Positions 53,184 to 62,273 of a stretch of 64,000 nt of DNA are shown here, in pieces; the first letter of the stretch is position 1; every line of letters begins with the position of its first letter. Below the pieces are notes generated by a model that saw nothing but the letters and a program-made list of their open reading frames with translations, searched no databases and was not told the origin of the DNA. This DNA comes from Tolumonas sp008015085. Its GTDB lineage: Bacteria; Pseudomonadota; Gammaproteobacteria; Enterobacterales; Aeromonadaceae. A program made the position numbers and the translations under genes. The DNA lies in the NCBI GenBank assembly GCA_029265125.1, contig JAJUJX010000004.1, positions 162,030 to 226,029 on the forward strand, written 5' to 3'.

Positions 53184-54131
53184 TCAAAGCGGGCTGGCGC
53201 TTTTGCGGTATTCGCTCGGGCTGACACCTACCCGCTTTTTAAAGACTCGGGAAAAGTAAAGTTGATCATCATAACCCACTTGCTGACCAATCACGGCGAC
53301 AGGCATGGGGGTAGTCTGCAATAACAACTTGGCGCGGATGATCCGCTGATCTTCGCGCCAGCGCACGATACTCACGCCGACCTGTTCACGGAACAAGTGA
53401 GCCAGTCGCGAAGGCGATAGAAAAACTTGTTCTGCCAGCGATTCGATACTGATTTCCGCTGCAAGTGATGCACTTAAAATCTGACAAGCTTCGAGGATGC
53501 GATGATCCATCGGGGCGTTATCAGCCAGTGACGTGATTTCATAGCAGCGGATCAGCAATCGCTCCAGCAAATTCATTGCCAGCTGCTCAGACATCGGACG
53601 GATCTCTTTATGAGCTTCATCAATCTCTAGAAACAGACTATCAAACTCATCCGCCAGATGAGGATCGGGTAAGGTGATCCGTCCTACCTTTTCTGTTTCA
53701 TGTGGCCATTTCAGCCAGTCAGCCCAGTAAGCCCGGGGGCGAAAATAGACCCAGCGGTGATACCATTCATCACTGTCATCGGCACGGCCGTAGTAATGCA
53801 CTGCTTCCGGAGGGAACAGCAATAGATCCCCTGGTTCTACCGTAAATTGATTTTCACCGGAAAAGATTTTCCCCTTCCCTTTGACTGTCAGGTTAACGAT
53901 GTAACCTTTCATACCATTCGGGCGGTCAATGATGAAGTCAAGTACGCCGCCTTTTTCAATCGGCGTCAGACCTGAAACAAGAAAGACATCAAATGCATAA
54001 CCCGGCAGCAGCGGATTAAGCTGTTTCGGTTTATCTTTTTGCATGGTGGACATCGCAGAAAACAGCGTCTCTGTATAAAAGTCAGCTCTATGCATTGTAT
54101 TCAACCGCCAATCATTTGTGATATCCGACAT
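53184..54131 (-). CDS. araC: Arabinose operon regulator AraC
   Basis: A protein of about 315 residues. The arabinose-binding cupin domain matches E. coli AraC (NPLLPGYAFDVFLVSGLTPI, DFIIDRPNGMKGYIVNLTVK, WYHRWVYFRPRAYWADWLKW). The two helix-turn-helix motifs follow (LAEQVFLSPSRLAHLFREQV and VGYDDQLYFSRVFKKRVGVS). The N-terminal arm before NPLLPGY is about 35 residues longer than in E. coli. Starts at 54164 (GTG), 54131, 54095 and 54044 are possible; 54131 has a weak GCGGAA upstream. It sits far from its usual place next to araB, at the other end of the ara cluster. Confidence 0.93.
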   Translation of the reverse strand: MSDITNDWRLNTMHRADFYTETLFSAMSTMQKDKPKQLNPLLPGYAFDVFLVSGLTPIEKGGVLDFIIDRPNGMKGYIVNLTVKGKGKIFSGENQFTVEPGDLLLFPPEAVHYYGRADDSDEWYHRWVYFRPRAYWADWLKWPHETEKVGRITLPDPHLADEFDSLFLEIDEAHKEIRPMSEQLAMNLLERLLIRCYEITSLADNAPMDHRILEACQILSASLAAEISIESLAEQVFLSPSRLAHLFREQVGVSIVRWREDQRIIRAKLLLQTTPMPVAVIGQQVGYDDQLYFSRVFKKRVGVSPSEYRKSASPL

Positions 54132-54206
54132 GGATAATTCCGCTAAGTAATAGAGTCTGATCACAATTGTCAGACCAATTTATGTAAACGTTCTCATTCA
54201 CTCTGT

Positions 54207-55814
54207 TTATAAGCGGTAGGAATGCAAAACATCATTCATCGTATGAGCGATTCCTGTCAGTTCATTGGCAAGTTTCTGGCAGGATGCCGCAGAACGACTG
54301 TTGTCATTTGCTTGTTGCGCCACTGTTTCAACCTGTTGCGCAATAACATCCGTTGCCTGGCCTTGTTCACGAATGGCATGAGAAATATCCTGTACTAATG
54401 ATTCACTATCGCCAGCCACACTACAGATATCATTCATTTTATGGCTGGCATCCTGAGCGCTGCTGACACCTGCACCGACCTTATCAACGGCTTGCTGCAT
54501 CCGTTGAACCGCACTGGCTGAAAGGTTTTGAACATTACTGATGATGTGGCTGATTTCCTGGGTAGCAGAAGCTGTGCGGGCAGCCAGATTGCGGACTTCA
54601 TCGGCGACGACAGCAAATCCTCGCCCCAGCTCACCAGCTCTGGCCGCTTCGATGGCGGCATTAAGTGCGAGTAAATTAGTCTGCGCCGCAACATCGCTGA
54701 TGACGTTAATCACAGAAGCGATTGTGCGGTTTTGATCTTCCAGATTATGCAGCTCTTCTGCTGCTTCATTGACTGCAGCTGCGATGGCATAAATATCAGC
54801 CACCGTATTGGCGATCACTGTTTGCCCTTCCGCCGCCTGCTGACCGGCTTCATGAGAACGTTCACTGGCGCCCAGAGCCTGATCTGCAACATGATTGATG
54901 CTGACGGTCATCTCTTCTACGGCAGCAGCCATTTGTGAAGAGGAGGTTTGCTGTACATTAGCGGTATCAGCCACATTACTGGCTGCATCCAGCAGACGAT
55001 CGGAAATCGTGGTGACTTGCTCAATACCGTGCTGGAACTGACCAAAGTTCTCCTGTAGCCGATTGATCAAGGCATTAAACGCCTGTAGCAAATGCGCAAT
55101 TTCATCGTTGGATGCGATCTCAGCTCGCAGTGTAAAATCCCGTGTTTGTTCGATCCGGCTGATGGTGCTGACTGCTGTTTTGATGCCCCGGCGGATCTGC
55201 CAGAATAGCCACCCCCCCAGCACAACCAGACCAACAGCGACTACGGCGATACACAACACCAGCTGCACTAAGGCTTTCTGATAGGTGGCATCAGTACGTT
55301 GATTGCTGTTGAGTACCTGCTGGTGATTGTTTGCTGTCGCTTGATCCAGTAAAGCGGTAATACGATCACCCTGTTCCGTCAGTGCGATCATCTGCTCCTG
55401 CGCTTTGCTGTTCTGGTATTTCCGCGAAAGTGACAACACCTCATTAGATGCATTCAGATAATTCAGCAGTAATTTTTCGGTATCGGAGAAAGTACGATCA
55501 GGGGTACTCCCTTGTATCGATTTGTATTTTTGCAGACTCTGATTCAGTTGCTGTTGTTTCGCATTGATGCGCTCATCCAGCGTTTTTTTCTCATCACCAT
55601 CGAATGACAAGACATGGCGGTTCACCAGCAAACGTAAATCGAGAAAAGAGGTGTTGATATTTTTCAGCTGTTCAATGCCGGGGATCGTCTTATCACTCAG
55701 CGTTCGGATCTCGGTATTCAATGTCGATAACTGACCTAACGCGACACCGCCCACGACCAGACAGCCGATAAAGGCGAGACTGATTAACAGGATCAATTTA
55801 GCGGATATCTTCAT
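54207..55814 (-). CDS. Methyl-accepting chemotaxis protein
   Basis: A 535-residue chemoreceptor. It has a signal-anchor helix (about 7-30), a four-helix-bundle periplasmic ligand domain (about 31-185), a second transmembrane helix (about 187-208), a HAMP domain (about 210-262) and a signalling domain with the conserved hairpin tip IEAARAGELGRGFAVVADEV (about 385). No C-terminal NWETF-type CheR-docking pentapeptide is present. Lying between araC and araFGH, it may mediate arabinose chemotaxis, possibly through AraF; this is inference. Confidence 0.92.
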   Translation of the reverse strand: MKISAKLILLISLAFIGCLVVGGVALGQLSTLNTEIRTLSDKTIPGIEQLKNINTSFLDLRLLVNRHVLSFDGDEKKTLDERINAKQQQLNQSLQKYKSIQGSTPDRTFSDTEKLLLNYLNASNEVLSLSRKYQNSKAQEQMIALTEQGDRITALLDQATANNHQQVLNSNQRTDATYQKALVQLVLCIAVVAVGLVVLGGWLFWQIRRGIKTAVSTISRIEQTRDFTLRAEIASNDEIAHLLQAFNALINRLQENFGQFQHGIEQVTTISDRLLDAASNVADTANVQQTSSSQMAAAVEEMTVSINHVADQALGASERSHEAGQQAAEGQTVIANTVADIYAIAAAVNEAAEELHNLEDQNRTIASVINVISDVAAQTNLLALNAAIEAARAGELGRGFAVVADEVRNLAARTASATQEISHIISNVQNLSASAVQRMQQAVDKVGAGVSSAQDASHKMNDICSVAGDSESLVQDISHAIREQGQATDVIAQQVETVAQQANDNSRSAASCQKLANELTGIAHTMNDVLHSYRL

Positions 55815-55887
55815 GTACTACCTCGTGATTATTCAGGTTCGTCACTCAGGCCTCGTTACTCAGACGGAAACCTCAAATTTTACCGGG

Positions 55888-55912
55888 AAAAAAGCCAGCG
55901 TTACCGCTGGCT
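55888..55912 (-). terminator. Rho-independent terminator of araFGH
   Basis: An 8-bp perfect stem AGCCAGCG/CGCTGGCT (55893-55912) with a 4-nt loop, followed on the minus strand by six T, 24 bp after the araH stop codon. Confidence 0.88.
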
Positions 55913-55936
55913 GAGAAACGTGTTCTGGGGTGAACA

Positions 55937-56938
55937 CTAAACACGGGCTTTGCGGAGTTGTTTGTAACGGTCAAACAGTACGGCAGCCAGCAGGATCAGA
56001 CCACGCACCACATACTGAGCAAATGGAGATATGTTCAGCAGGTTCATGGCGTTTTCCATCAGACCGAGGATCAGTACACCGGCAATCACGTAGGAGATTT
56101 TGCCGATGCCCCCTTTCATGGAGACGCCGCCCAGTACGCAAGAGGCGATAACAATCAGTTCGAAGCCGATAGAGGTCATTGGCTGACCTGAGGTCATGCG
56201 GGAAGCCAGGATAATACCGGCCAGCGCTGCGATCAGACCGGTCATAGTGAAGATGATGATTTTGGTACGCACCACATTCACACCAGCCAGACGAGCGGCT
56301 TCTTCGTTACCACCAATCGACAAGGTGTTACGGCCAAAGGTGGTTTTGTTCAGCAGCAAACCAAAGATGGCGAAGCAGACTGCGGTGATCCAAACCGGAG
56401 TCGGAATACCCAGCATGGAGGAGTTCCCGATATCGAAGAAGCTCTCTTCAACGATACCCACCGCTTTACCATCAGAGATGATATAACCCATACCGCGCGC
56501 CATTTGCATGGTCGCCAGTGTGGTGATCAGCGCGTTGATCTTAAATTTAGCCACGACAATGCCATTGACCAGACCAAACAGCAGCCCGACGCCAAGACCA
56601 GCCAGAATGCCCATGGTGATACTTTCGGTTGCATTGATAGCGACCGCACAGGTTACACCTGAGCAAGCGATAATCGAGCCGACCGACATATCAAATTCAC
56701 CGGCCGCCAGACAGAACAGCATACCGCAGGCCACCATCCCGGCCAGCGATACCGCCAGACCCAGCCCTTTCATGTTGATGATGCTGGCAAAGTTAGGAAT
56801 AGTGACGCTCGCAATCAAAAACAGGATAGCGAAAATCACCAGCATTCCGTATTGATCCCAGATCCGGGACAAACTCAGACCTGACTGAGCGGTCTCTTTT
56901 TTGCCGGTTGCCTGTGCAGCCGCAGTGGTTGTTGCCAT
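55937..56938 (-). CDS. araH: L-arabinose ABC transporter permease
   Basis: A 333-residue inner-membrane permease matching AraH: LSRIWDQYGMLVIFAILFLI, NMKGLGLAVSLAGMVACGML, FDMSVGSIIACSGV, ASRMTSGQPMTSIGFELIVI and SPFAQYVVRGLILLAAV. Third gene of araFGH. ATG 56938 has AGGAG seven bases upstream; the frame continues to 56953. Confidence 0.95.
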   Translation of the reverse strand: MATTTAAAQATGKKETAQSGLSLSRIWDQYGMLVIFAILFLIASVTIPNFASIINMKGLGLAVSLAGMVACGMLFCLAAGEFDMSVGSIIACSGVTCAVAINATESITMGILAGLGVGLLFGLVNGIVVAKFKINALITTLATMQMARGMGYIISDGKAVGIVEESFFDIGNSSMLGIPTPVWITAVCFAIFGLLLNKTTFGRNTLSIGGNEEAARLAGVNVVRTKIIIFTMTGLIAALAGIILASRMTSGQPMTSIGFELIVIASCVLGGVSMKGGIGKISYVIAGVLILGLMENAMNLLNISPFAQYVVRGLILLAAVLFDRYKQLRKARV

Positions 56939-56973
56939 AGTAGTTCTCCTCATTTCCTCAAATCTGAATCCGG

Positions 56974-58476
56974 TTATTGTCTGGCTGGCATCGCCAGATG
57001 CAGGGCTTTTACTTCGTTAGCCTCGGTGTGCAATAGCTCGCCGGAGATCCGCCCTTCGCGCATAACCATGATGCGATCAGACACACCCAGCACTTCCGGC
57101 AACTCACTGGAAACCACCACTACGGCGATCCCGGATTTAGCCAGATCGTAAATCACGTTATAGATTTCATTTTTGGCACCTACGTCGATACCGCGGGTCG
57201 GTTCATCCAGCAGGATCACTTTCATATCTTCGGATAACCAACGCCCTAAAATGGCTTTCTGCTGGTTACCGCCGGAAAGATTGGCAATCGCCTGATGAGG
57301 AGATGGCGTTTTCACCCGCATGTCGCGGATACGCAATTTGGCGTTTTCATCTTCCCATTTCTGGTTGATGATGAAGCCGCCACGGGCTTTATGACGACGG
57401 GCACTGATGTTGATGTTTTCCTGCACGGAATGGATAGGAATGATCCCCAGTGCTTTACGGTCTTCAGTACAGAGCATGATGCCACTATGAATGGCATCAA
57501 TCGGGTTACGGATTGGTACGGGTTTGCCAAATACGCAAATATCCCCGGATGCCATTTTTTCTGCGCCGAAAATGAGTTTCAGCATTTCACTGCGGCCGGC
57601 CCCGACCAGCCCGAAAATCCCGAGGATCTCGCCCCGCTTCACATGGAAAGAAACGGGTGCTTTCAGGCCCGGCCCCATCAGATTGCTGACCTGCAGACCC
57701 ATTTCACCATGAGGCCGTGGCTCATAGCCGTAGATATCAGTCAAATCTCGACCTACCATGGTTTTCACCAGCAGATCACGATCCACTTCATCCATCGATT
57801 CAAAAGTGCGGACAAATTGTCCATCCTTGAACACAGTGATCGCATCACAGAGCTCAAAAATTTCATCCATACGATGCGATACATACAGAATGACTTTGCC
57901 TTCATCGCGCAGCTGATTAATGACGCGGAACAACTGCTCGATTTCGCGGGCTGAAAGGCTACTGGTCGGTTCATCGAAGGCAATTACCTGCGCATCACGT
58001 GTCAGCGCTTTGGCAATTTCAACCATTTGCCACTGCCCTAAAGAGAGATATTTCAGAGGGGTTTCGGGTGATACATCCATCCCCAGCCGTTCCAGCTGGC
58101 GGGCTGCATCCTGATACAATTTTTCTTTATCTATAAAGCCATGTTTGGTCGGCAACTGACCCAGGTAGATATTTTCTGCAATGGTCATTTCCGGTACCAA
58201 GTGCAGTTCCTGATAAATAATGGCTATGCCGCTTTCCAGTGCGTCCACCGTATTCTGGAACGCCACTTCCCTGCCACCCAGTTTGATGGTGCCATCGGAT
58301 GGATTCTGAAAGCCGCTGAGAATTTTCAGTAATGTGGATTTACCTGCACCGTTCTCACCCATCAGTGCATGTACGGTTCCTTTATGGCAGGAGAAAGAGA
58401 CATTCTGCAGGGCTTTAACGCCCGGGAACTCTTTACTGATGCCACAAAATTCCAGATAAGGGACTGACTGATTCAT
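56974..58476 (-). CDS. araG: L-arabinose ABC transporter ATP-binding protein
   Basis: A 500-residue ATPase with two nucleotide-binding domains. Domain 1 has Walker A GENGAGKS (about 38-45), signature LSLGQWQMVEIAKAL and Walker B VIAFDEPTSSLS. Domain 2 has a degenerate Walker A (FGLVGAGRSEM), signature LSGGNQQKAILGRWL and Walker B VILLDEPTRGID. This asymmetry is normal for the sugar class. It powers arabinose uptake with AraF and AraH. Confidence 0.96.
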   Translation of the reverse strand: MNQSVPYLEFCGISKEFPGVKALQNVSFSCHKGTVHALMGENGAGKSTLLKILSGFQNPSDGTIKLGGREVAFQNTVDALESGIAIIYQELHLVPEMTIAENIYLGQLPTKHGFIDKEKLYQDAARQLERLGMDVSPETPLKYLSLGQWQMVEIAKALTRDAQVIAFDEPTSSLSAREIEQLFRVINQLRDEGKVILYVSHRMDEIFELCDAITVFKDGQFVRTFESMDEVDRDLLVKTMVGRDLTDIYGYEPRPHGEMGLQVSNLMGPGLKAPVSFHVKRGEILGIFGLVGAGRSEMLKLIFGAEKMASGDICVFGKPVPIRNPIDAIHSGIMLCTEDRKALGIIPIHSVQENINISARRHKARGGFIINQKWEDENAKLRIRDMRVKTPSPHQAIANLSGGNQQKAILGRWLSEDMKVILLDEPTRGIDVGAKNEIYNVIYDLAKSGIAVVVVSSELPEVLGVSDRIMVMREGRISGELLHTEANEVKALHLAMPARQ

Positions 58477-58491
58477 TTTTTCGCTCCGGGC

Positions 58492-58515
58492 CCGGCATGG
58501 GCTAACCCATGCCGG
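58492..58515 (-). promoter_or_regulatory. Hairpin between araF and araG
   Basis: A perfect 10-bp GC-rich stem (CCGGCATGGG/CCCATGCCGG) with a CTAA loop, which can be extended by GCTCCGG-type outer pairs. No T-run follows. It sits just after the binding-protein gene in the direction of transcription and likely stabilises the araF message or attenuates read-through to araGH. Confidence 0.65.
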
Positions 58516-58530
58516 AGCTGTTGATTCCGA

Positions 58531-59514
58531 TTACAGACCTTTTTTCTTCAGTTCAACTTTGAAGTTGTCACGAGTGATCAGCACGACATCGGTAACTTCA
58601 GTGAATTTGGCAGGTTCAACACCGTTCACTACCCAGTCGTTCAGCATCTGAATACTCTTGTAACCGTGAATATCCGGGCTTGGCAGCAGAGAACCAAAGA
58701 AGCCGGTTGCTTTGGATTTAGACAGTTCGTTAACCGCATCAACCCCATTGATACCGATACCAATAACGTTTTCCGCTTTGAAACCCTGACCTTCGGTTGC
58801 ACGCACGCCACCCAGTACGGTGTTGTCGTTCATACCCACGATCAGCCAGTTTTTAACATCAGGATGCTGAACCAGCATGGAGTTCGCGGCATCCAGTGCA
58901 CCAGGAATATCGTTCGCTTTGGTTGGAACACTGTAAATCTGAGCTTCAGGGAAGCCCGCTGCTTTCAGTGCGCTGATAGAACCTTCTACACGGCGACGGG
59001 CAGTATCCAGCTCATTAGCGGTGATAGCTAAAACACCGGTTTCTTTGGCATCCCATTTACGGTTAGTCATCTCTTTGTAGAGTTCCTGACCCTGGCGTTC
59101 ACCGATCTTAGTGGCGGCCATCATCACCAGTGGAACATCAGTCATCGGATTGCCTTTGGCATTGACGAACTGGTCATCCACAGTCACAACTTTCAGATCT
59201 AAGCTTTTTGCTTTTGCCATGATGGCTGGGCCTAATTTCGGATCCGGCGTACAGATTACAAATCCTTTCGCACCATTTGCAGCCAGGCTATCGATAGCAT
59301 TCAGTGTTTTTTCGCCATCCGGTACGGCAATTTTGATGACATCAAAATTCAGATCCTGACCGGCTTTATCAGCAAAAGCCCACTCGGTCTGAAACCAAGG
59401 TTCTTCCGGTTGTTTAACCAGATAGCCCAATTTCAGCTTCTCTGCCGCAAAAGCAGTATTTGCTATACCAAGCGCTAAACCTGCAGCGATCAGATTTTTA
59501 ACCATTTTATTCAT
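58531..59514 (-). CDS. araF: L-arabinose periplasmic binding protein
   Basis: A 327-residue periplasmic sugar-binding protein. It has a signal peptide (MNKMVKNLIAAGLALGIANT, cleavage after AFA at about residue 22), then EKLKLGYLVKQPEEPWFQTE as in mature AraF, KGFVICTPDPKLGPAI, VDDQFVNAKGNPM and GMNDNTVLGGVRATEGQGF. ATG 59514 has GGAG eight bases upstream and gives a proper signal peptide; the frame extends to 59565. Confidence 0.95.
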   Translation of the reverse strand: MNKMVKNLIAAGLALGIANTAFAAEKLKLGYLVKQPEEPWFQTEWAFADKAGQDLNFDVIKIAVPDGEKTLNAIDSLAANGAKGFVICTPDPKLGPAIMAKAKSLDLKVVTVDDQFVNAKGNPMTDVPLVMMAATKIGERQGQELYKEMTNRKWDAKETGVLAITANELDTARRRVEGSISALKAAGFPEAQIYSVPTKANDIPGALDAANSMLVQHPDVKNWLIVGMNDNTVLGGVRATEGQGFKAENVIGIGINGVDAVNELSKSKATGFFGSLLPSPDIHGYKSIQMLNDWVVNGVEPAKFTEVTDVVLITRDNFKVELKKKGL

Positions 59515-59696
59515 GGCAATGTCTCCAGCTGTTGTGTCAATAAGTTCAATTATTTGATGCTTCATTTGTGTTTGTTTGCATCAACCTGAAAAACAGCAAG
59601 CTAAAACAGTTGTTTATCGACTTCGTTGATTGAACGCTATTAGTTGTAATCGTTTTCTCAACGAAATTTAGAGACCTGGATCACGCAGAAAAATTG

Positions 59697-59734
59697 TAGC
59701 AATTTCGTCTATATCTTTAGCCATTTTGTTACAT
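59697..59734 (+). promoter_or_regulatory. Distal tandem AraC half-sites in the araF-araB gap
   Basis: TAGC-N7-TCTATA (59697-59713, one mismatch to the AraC half-site TAGC-N7-TCCATA) is followed four bases later by a second TAGC at 59718 with a weak 6-mer. Start-to-start spacing is 21 bp, the AraC direct-repeat spacing. It is 74 bp upstream of the proximal pair and may act like araO1 or serve araFGH. Confidence 0.6.
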
Positions 59735-59750
59735 ATCGAAATTTGAGCTA
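59734..59750 (-). promoter_or_regulatory. AraC half-site facing araFGH
   Basis: TATCGA-N7-GCTA on the plus strand is the inverse form of the AraC half-site with one mismatch, so it points toward araF. I see no second half-site at the 21-bp position. Confidence 0.45.
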
Positions 59751-59770
59751 CCCAGCACAAATCCATTAGA

Positions 59771-59808
59771 TAGCAAATATGTCCATATTTTTAGCAGACA
59801 ATCACTAA
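59771..59808 (+). promoter_or_regulatory. Proximal AraC operator of araB (araI1-I2-like)
   Basis: TAGC-N7-TCCATA (59771-59787) is a perfect AraC half-site. After four bases a second TAGC begins a weaker half-site (59792-59808), with 21 bp start to start, exactly the araI1-I2 arrangement of E. coli. CTAACC at its end could be the -35, as in E. coli where I2 overlaps the -35 of araBAD; a -10 near 59828-59835 is poorly defined. Confidence 0.8.
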
Positions 59809-59881
59809 CCAGCCGTTGTTTTTTTCTCCTATGTTTCCAGCACAGAGATTCCCACCAATTACTTTTCATCAGGAGAACACC

Positions 59882-61558
59882 ATGTCAGAGCACATCGTCA
59901 TCGGTCTGGACTTCGGCAGCGACTCCGTACGGGCATTAGCCGTGCGTTGCCGTGACGGTGCCGAGCTCGCCACCCACGTGGTCTATTACCCACGCTGGAG
60001 CGAAGGTAAATATTGCGATGCGATCCGCAATCAGTTCCGTCACCATCCGCTGGACTACATTGAGTCGATGGAACAAGCCGTCAAGCAGGTTGTAGCCTCT
60101 CTCGAACCTGCACAACGTGCCGCCATTCGCGGTATCGGTGTTGATACCACCGGCTCAACTCCAGCACCGATTGATGCTGACGGCAACGTACTGGCGCTGC
60201 GTGAAGAATTTGCCAGTAACCCGAATGCGATGTTTGTGCTCTGGAAAGATCACACCGCCATCACCGAAGCAGAAACCATTACTGAACTCTGTCACAGCGG
60301 AAAATTTGCGGATTACAGCCGTTATATTGGCGGGATTTACTCTTCTGAATGGTTCTGGGCGAAGATCCTGCACGTTTCCCGCGCCGATGCAGCTGTGCGT
60401 GAAGCTGCTTGCAACTGGATCGAGCTCTGTGACTGGGTTCCTGCTCTGCTGAGTGGCACTCAGGCACCAAAAGACATCAAACGCGGCCGCTGCTCTGCCG
60501 GTCACAAATCACTGTGGCATCCGGAATGGGGTGGTCTGCCACCAGCGGATTTCCTCAATGCGTTAGATCCACTGCTGACCAAAGATCTGGACTACCCCCT
60601 GTTCACCGAGACTTATACCGCTGACATTCCGGTTGGAAAAATCACCTCTGAATGGGCAGCACGGCTGGATCTGCCAGAAAACGTCATGATTGCCGGTGGG
60701 GCTTTTGACTGCCATATGGGTGCCGTCGGTGCAGGTGCCAGTCTGAATACGCTGGTCAAAGTCATCGGTACATCCACCTGCGACATTCTGATCGCGGATT
60801 ACAAAACCATCGGCAACCGCGCTATCGCCGGGATCTGCGGGCAAGTCGATGGCAGCGTTGTGCCGGGCATGATCGGTCTGGAAGCCGGACAATCTGCCTT
60901 CGGTGATATCTATGCCTGGTACCAGCGTCTGCTGAGCTGGCCGCTGGATCAGCTGGTCAAAACCTATCCGGAACTTCGCACTGCGCTGGAAAACTACAAG
61001 CAACAGATGCTGCCTTCGCTGACTCAAGCGTGGGATAAACAGATCGATCTGGCACATCTTCCTGTCGTACTGGACTGGTTCAATGGGCGCCGCACACCTT
61101 ACGCTAACCAACGTCTGAAAGGCACAATCACCGGGCTGAATCTCGGCTCTGATGCGCCTGATATGTTTGGTTCGTTAATTGCCTCTACCGCCTTTGGTGC
61201 TCGTAGCATCATGGAATGCATGACCAGCCAGGATGTGCCGGTTGAGCAGGTCACCGCGCTGGGCGGTATAGCCCGCAAATCCACCACCGTGATGCAGGTG
61301 TGTGCCGACGTGATGAATCGTCCGATTCAGGTGGTCGCTTCTGATCAGTGTTGTGCACTCGGCGCTGCGATCTTTGCTGCTGTGGCAGCAGATATTTATC
61401 CATCCATCAACGCCGCTCAGGAAAAAATGGCCAGCGCTATTGAGCGCACCTATCAGCCTCAGCCAGAAAAAGTCGCCGAATACGAAACCCTTTATCAGCG
61501 CTACCTGAAATGGGGCGAAGCTGCTGAGCCTCTGTATAACGAGGGGAAATCAGCATGA
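59882..61558 (+). CDS. araB: Ribulokinase
   Basis: A 558-residue FGGY-family kinase that phosphorylates L-ribulose. It matches AraB: IGLDFGSDSVRALAV, VDTTGSTPAPIDADGNVLAL, RCSAGHKSLWH, the catalytic Asp region SGGAFDCHMGAVGAG (here AGGAFDCHMG), GTSTCDILIAD and ALGGIARKSTTVM. ATG 59882 follows AGGAGA; the frame is open to 59816. It overlaps araD by four bases (ATGA). Confidence 0.96.
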   Translation: MSEHIVIGLDFGSDSVRALAVRCRDGAELATHVVYYPRWSEGKYCDAIRNQFRHHPLDYIESMEQAVKQVVASLEPAQRAAIRGIGVDTTGSTPAPIDADGNVLALREEFASNPNAMFVLWKDHTAITEAETITELCHSGKFADYSRYIGGIYSSEWFWAKILHVSRADAAVREAACNWIELCDWVPALLSGTQAPKDIKRGRCSAGHKSLWHPEWGGLPPADFLNALDPLLTKDLDYPLFTETYTADIPVGKITSEWAARLDLPENVMIAGGAFDCHMGAVGAGASLNTLVKVIGTSTCDILIADYKTIGNRAIAGICGQVDGSVVPGMIGLEAGQSAFGDIYAWYQRLLSWPLDQLVKTYPELRTALENYKQQMLPSLTQAWDKQIDLAHLPVVLDWFNGRRTPYANQRLKGTITGLNLGSDAPDMFGSLIASTAFGARSIMECMTSQDVPVEQVTALGGIARKSTTVMQVCADVMNRPIQVVASDQCCALGAAIFAAVAADIYPSINAAQEKMASAIERTYQPQPEKVAEYETLYQRYLKWGEAAEPLYNEGKSA

Positions 61559-62256
61559 GCCTGCAACAGTTAAAAGAAGAAGTGCTCGCAGCCAATCTCG
61601 ATTTGCCGCGTTACAACCTGGTGACCTTCACCTGGGGCAACGTTAGTGCGATCGACCGTGAACGCGGACTGGTCGTGATTAAGCCTAGCGGCGTCAGCTA
61701 CGAAACCATGAAAGTTGATGACATGGTGGTATTGGATCTGGACGGAAACCGAGTCGAGGGAACACTACGTCCCTCTTCCGATACACCGACCCATCTGGTG
61801 ATGTACCGCCATTACCCTGAATTGGGCGGAATGGTACACACCCATTCCACTCACGCCACCGCATGGGCACAGGCACGCCGTGCAATTCCCATTCAGGGCA
61901 CGACACAAGCTGACTATTTCCACGGCAACGTCCCTTGCACCCGCTTGTTATCTGCCACCGAAGTCAATGAAGACTATGAAGGGCTGACTGGGCATCTGAT
62001 TGTAGAAACCCTGAAAAATACTCCACCACTGACCATGCCCGGCATCCTGGTTGCCAATCATGGTCCGTTCAGCTGGGGCAAAGATGCCCATGATGCTGTT
62101 CATAACGCAGTCGTGCTGGAAGAAATTGCTCGCATGGGCTGGATCACCCATCAACTGAATCCGCAGGCAGGGGAACTCCCGGATTACATGCTGGAAAAAC
62201 ATTACCAGCGCAAACATGGCAAAAACGCTTATTACGGCCAGTCAGGCACAAAATAA
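61555..62256 (+). CDS. araD: L-ribulose-5-phosphate 4-epimerase
   Basis: A 233-residue class II aldolase-like epimerase giving D-xylulose 5-phosphate. Metal-binding His residues lie in MVHTHSTHATAWAQ and VANHGPFSWG; the substrate loop TWGNVSAIDRERGLVVIKPS and the KPSGVSYETM segment are conserved. It sits between araB and araA, unlike the E. coli order araBAD. Confidence 0.96.
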   Translation: MSLQQLKEEVLAANLDLPRYNLVTFTWGNVSAIDRERGLVVIKPSGVSYETMKVDDMVVLDLDGNRVEGTLRPSSDTPTHLVMYRHYPELGGMVHTHSTHATAWAQARRAIPIQGTTQADYFHGNVPCTRLLSATEVNEDYEGLTGHLIVETLKNTPPLTMPGILVANHGPFSWGKDAHDAVHNAVVLEEIARMGWITHQLNPQAGELPDYMLEKHYQRKHGKNAYYGQSGTK

Positions 62257-62273
62257 ACAACGAGGACAAGACG

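Noticed and set aside
55825..55865. Imperfect direct repeat of TCGTYACTCAG upstream of the chemoreceptor gene
   Set aside because: Two copies only, 11 bp with one difference; too little to call a regulatory repeat.
60563..61111. A 182-codon frame antisense to araB
   Set aside because: It lies inside the conserved ribulokinase, with no plausible start signal or family match.
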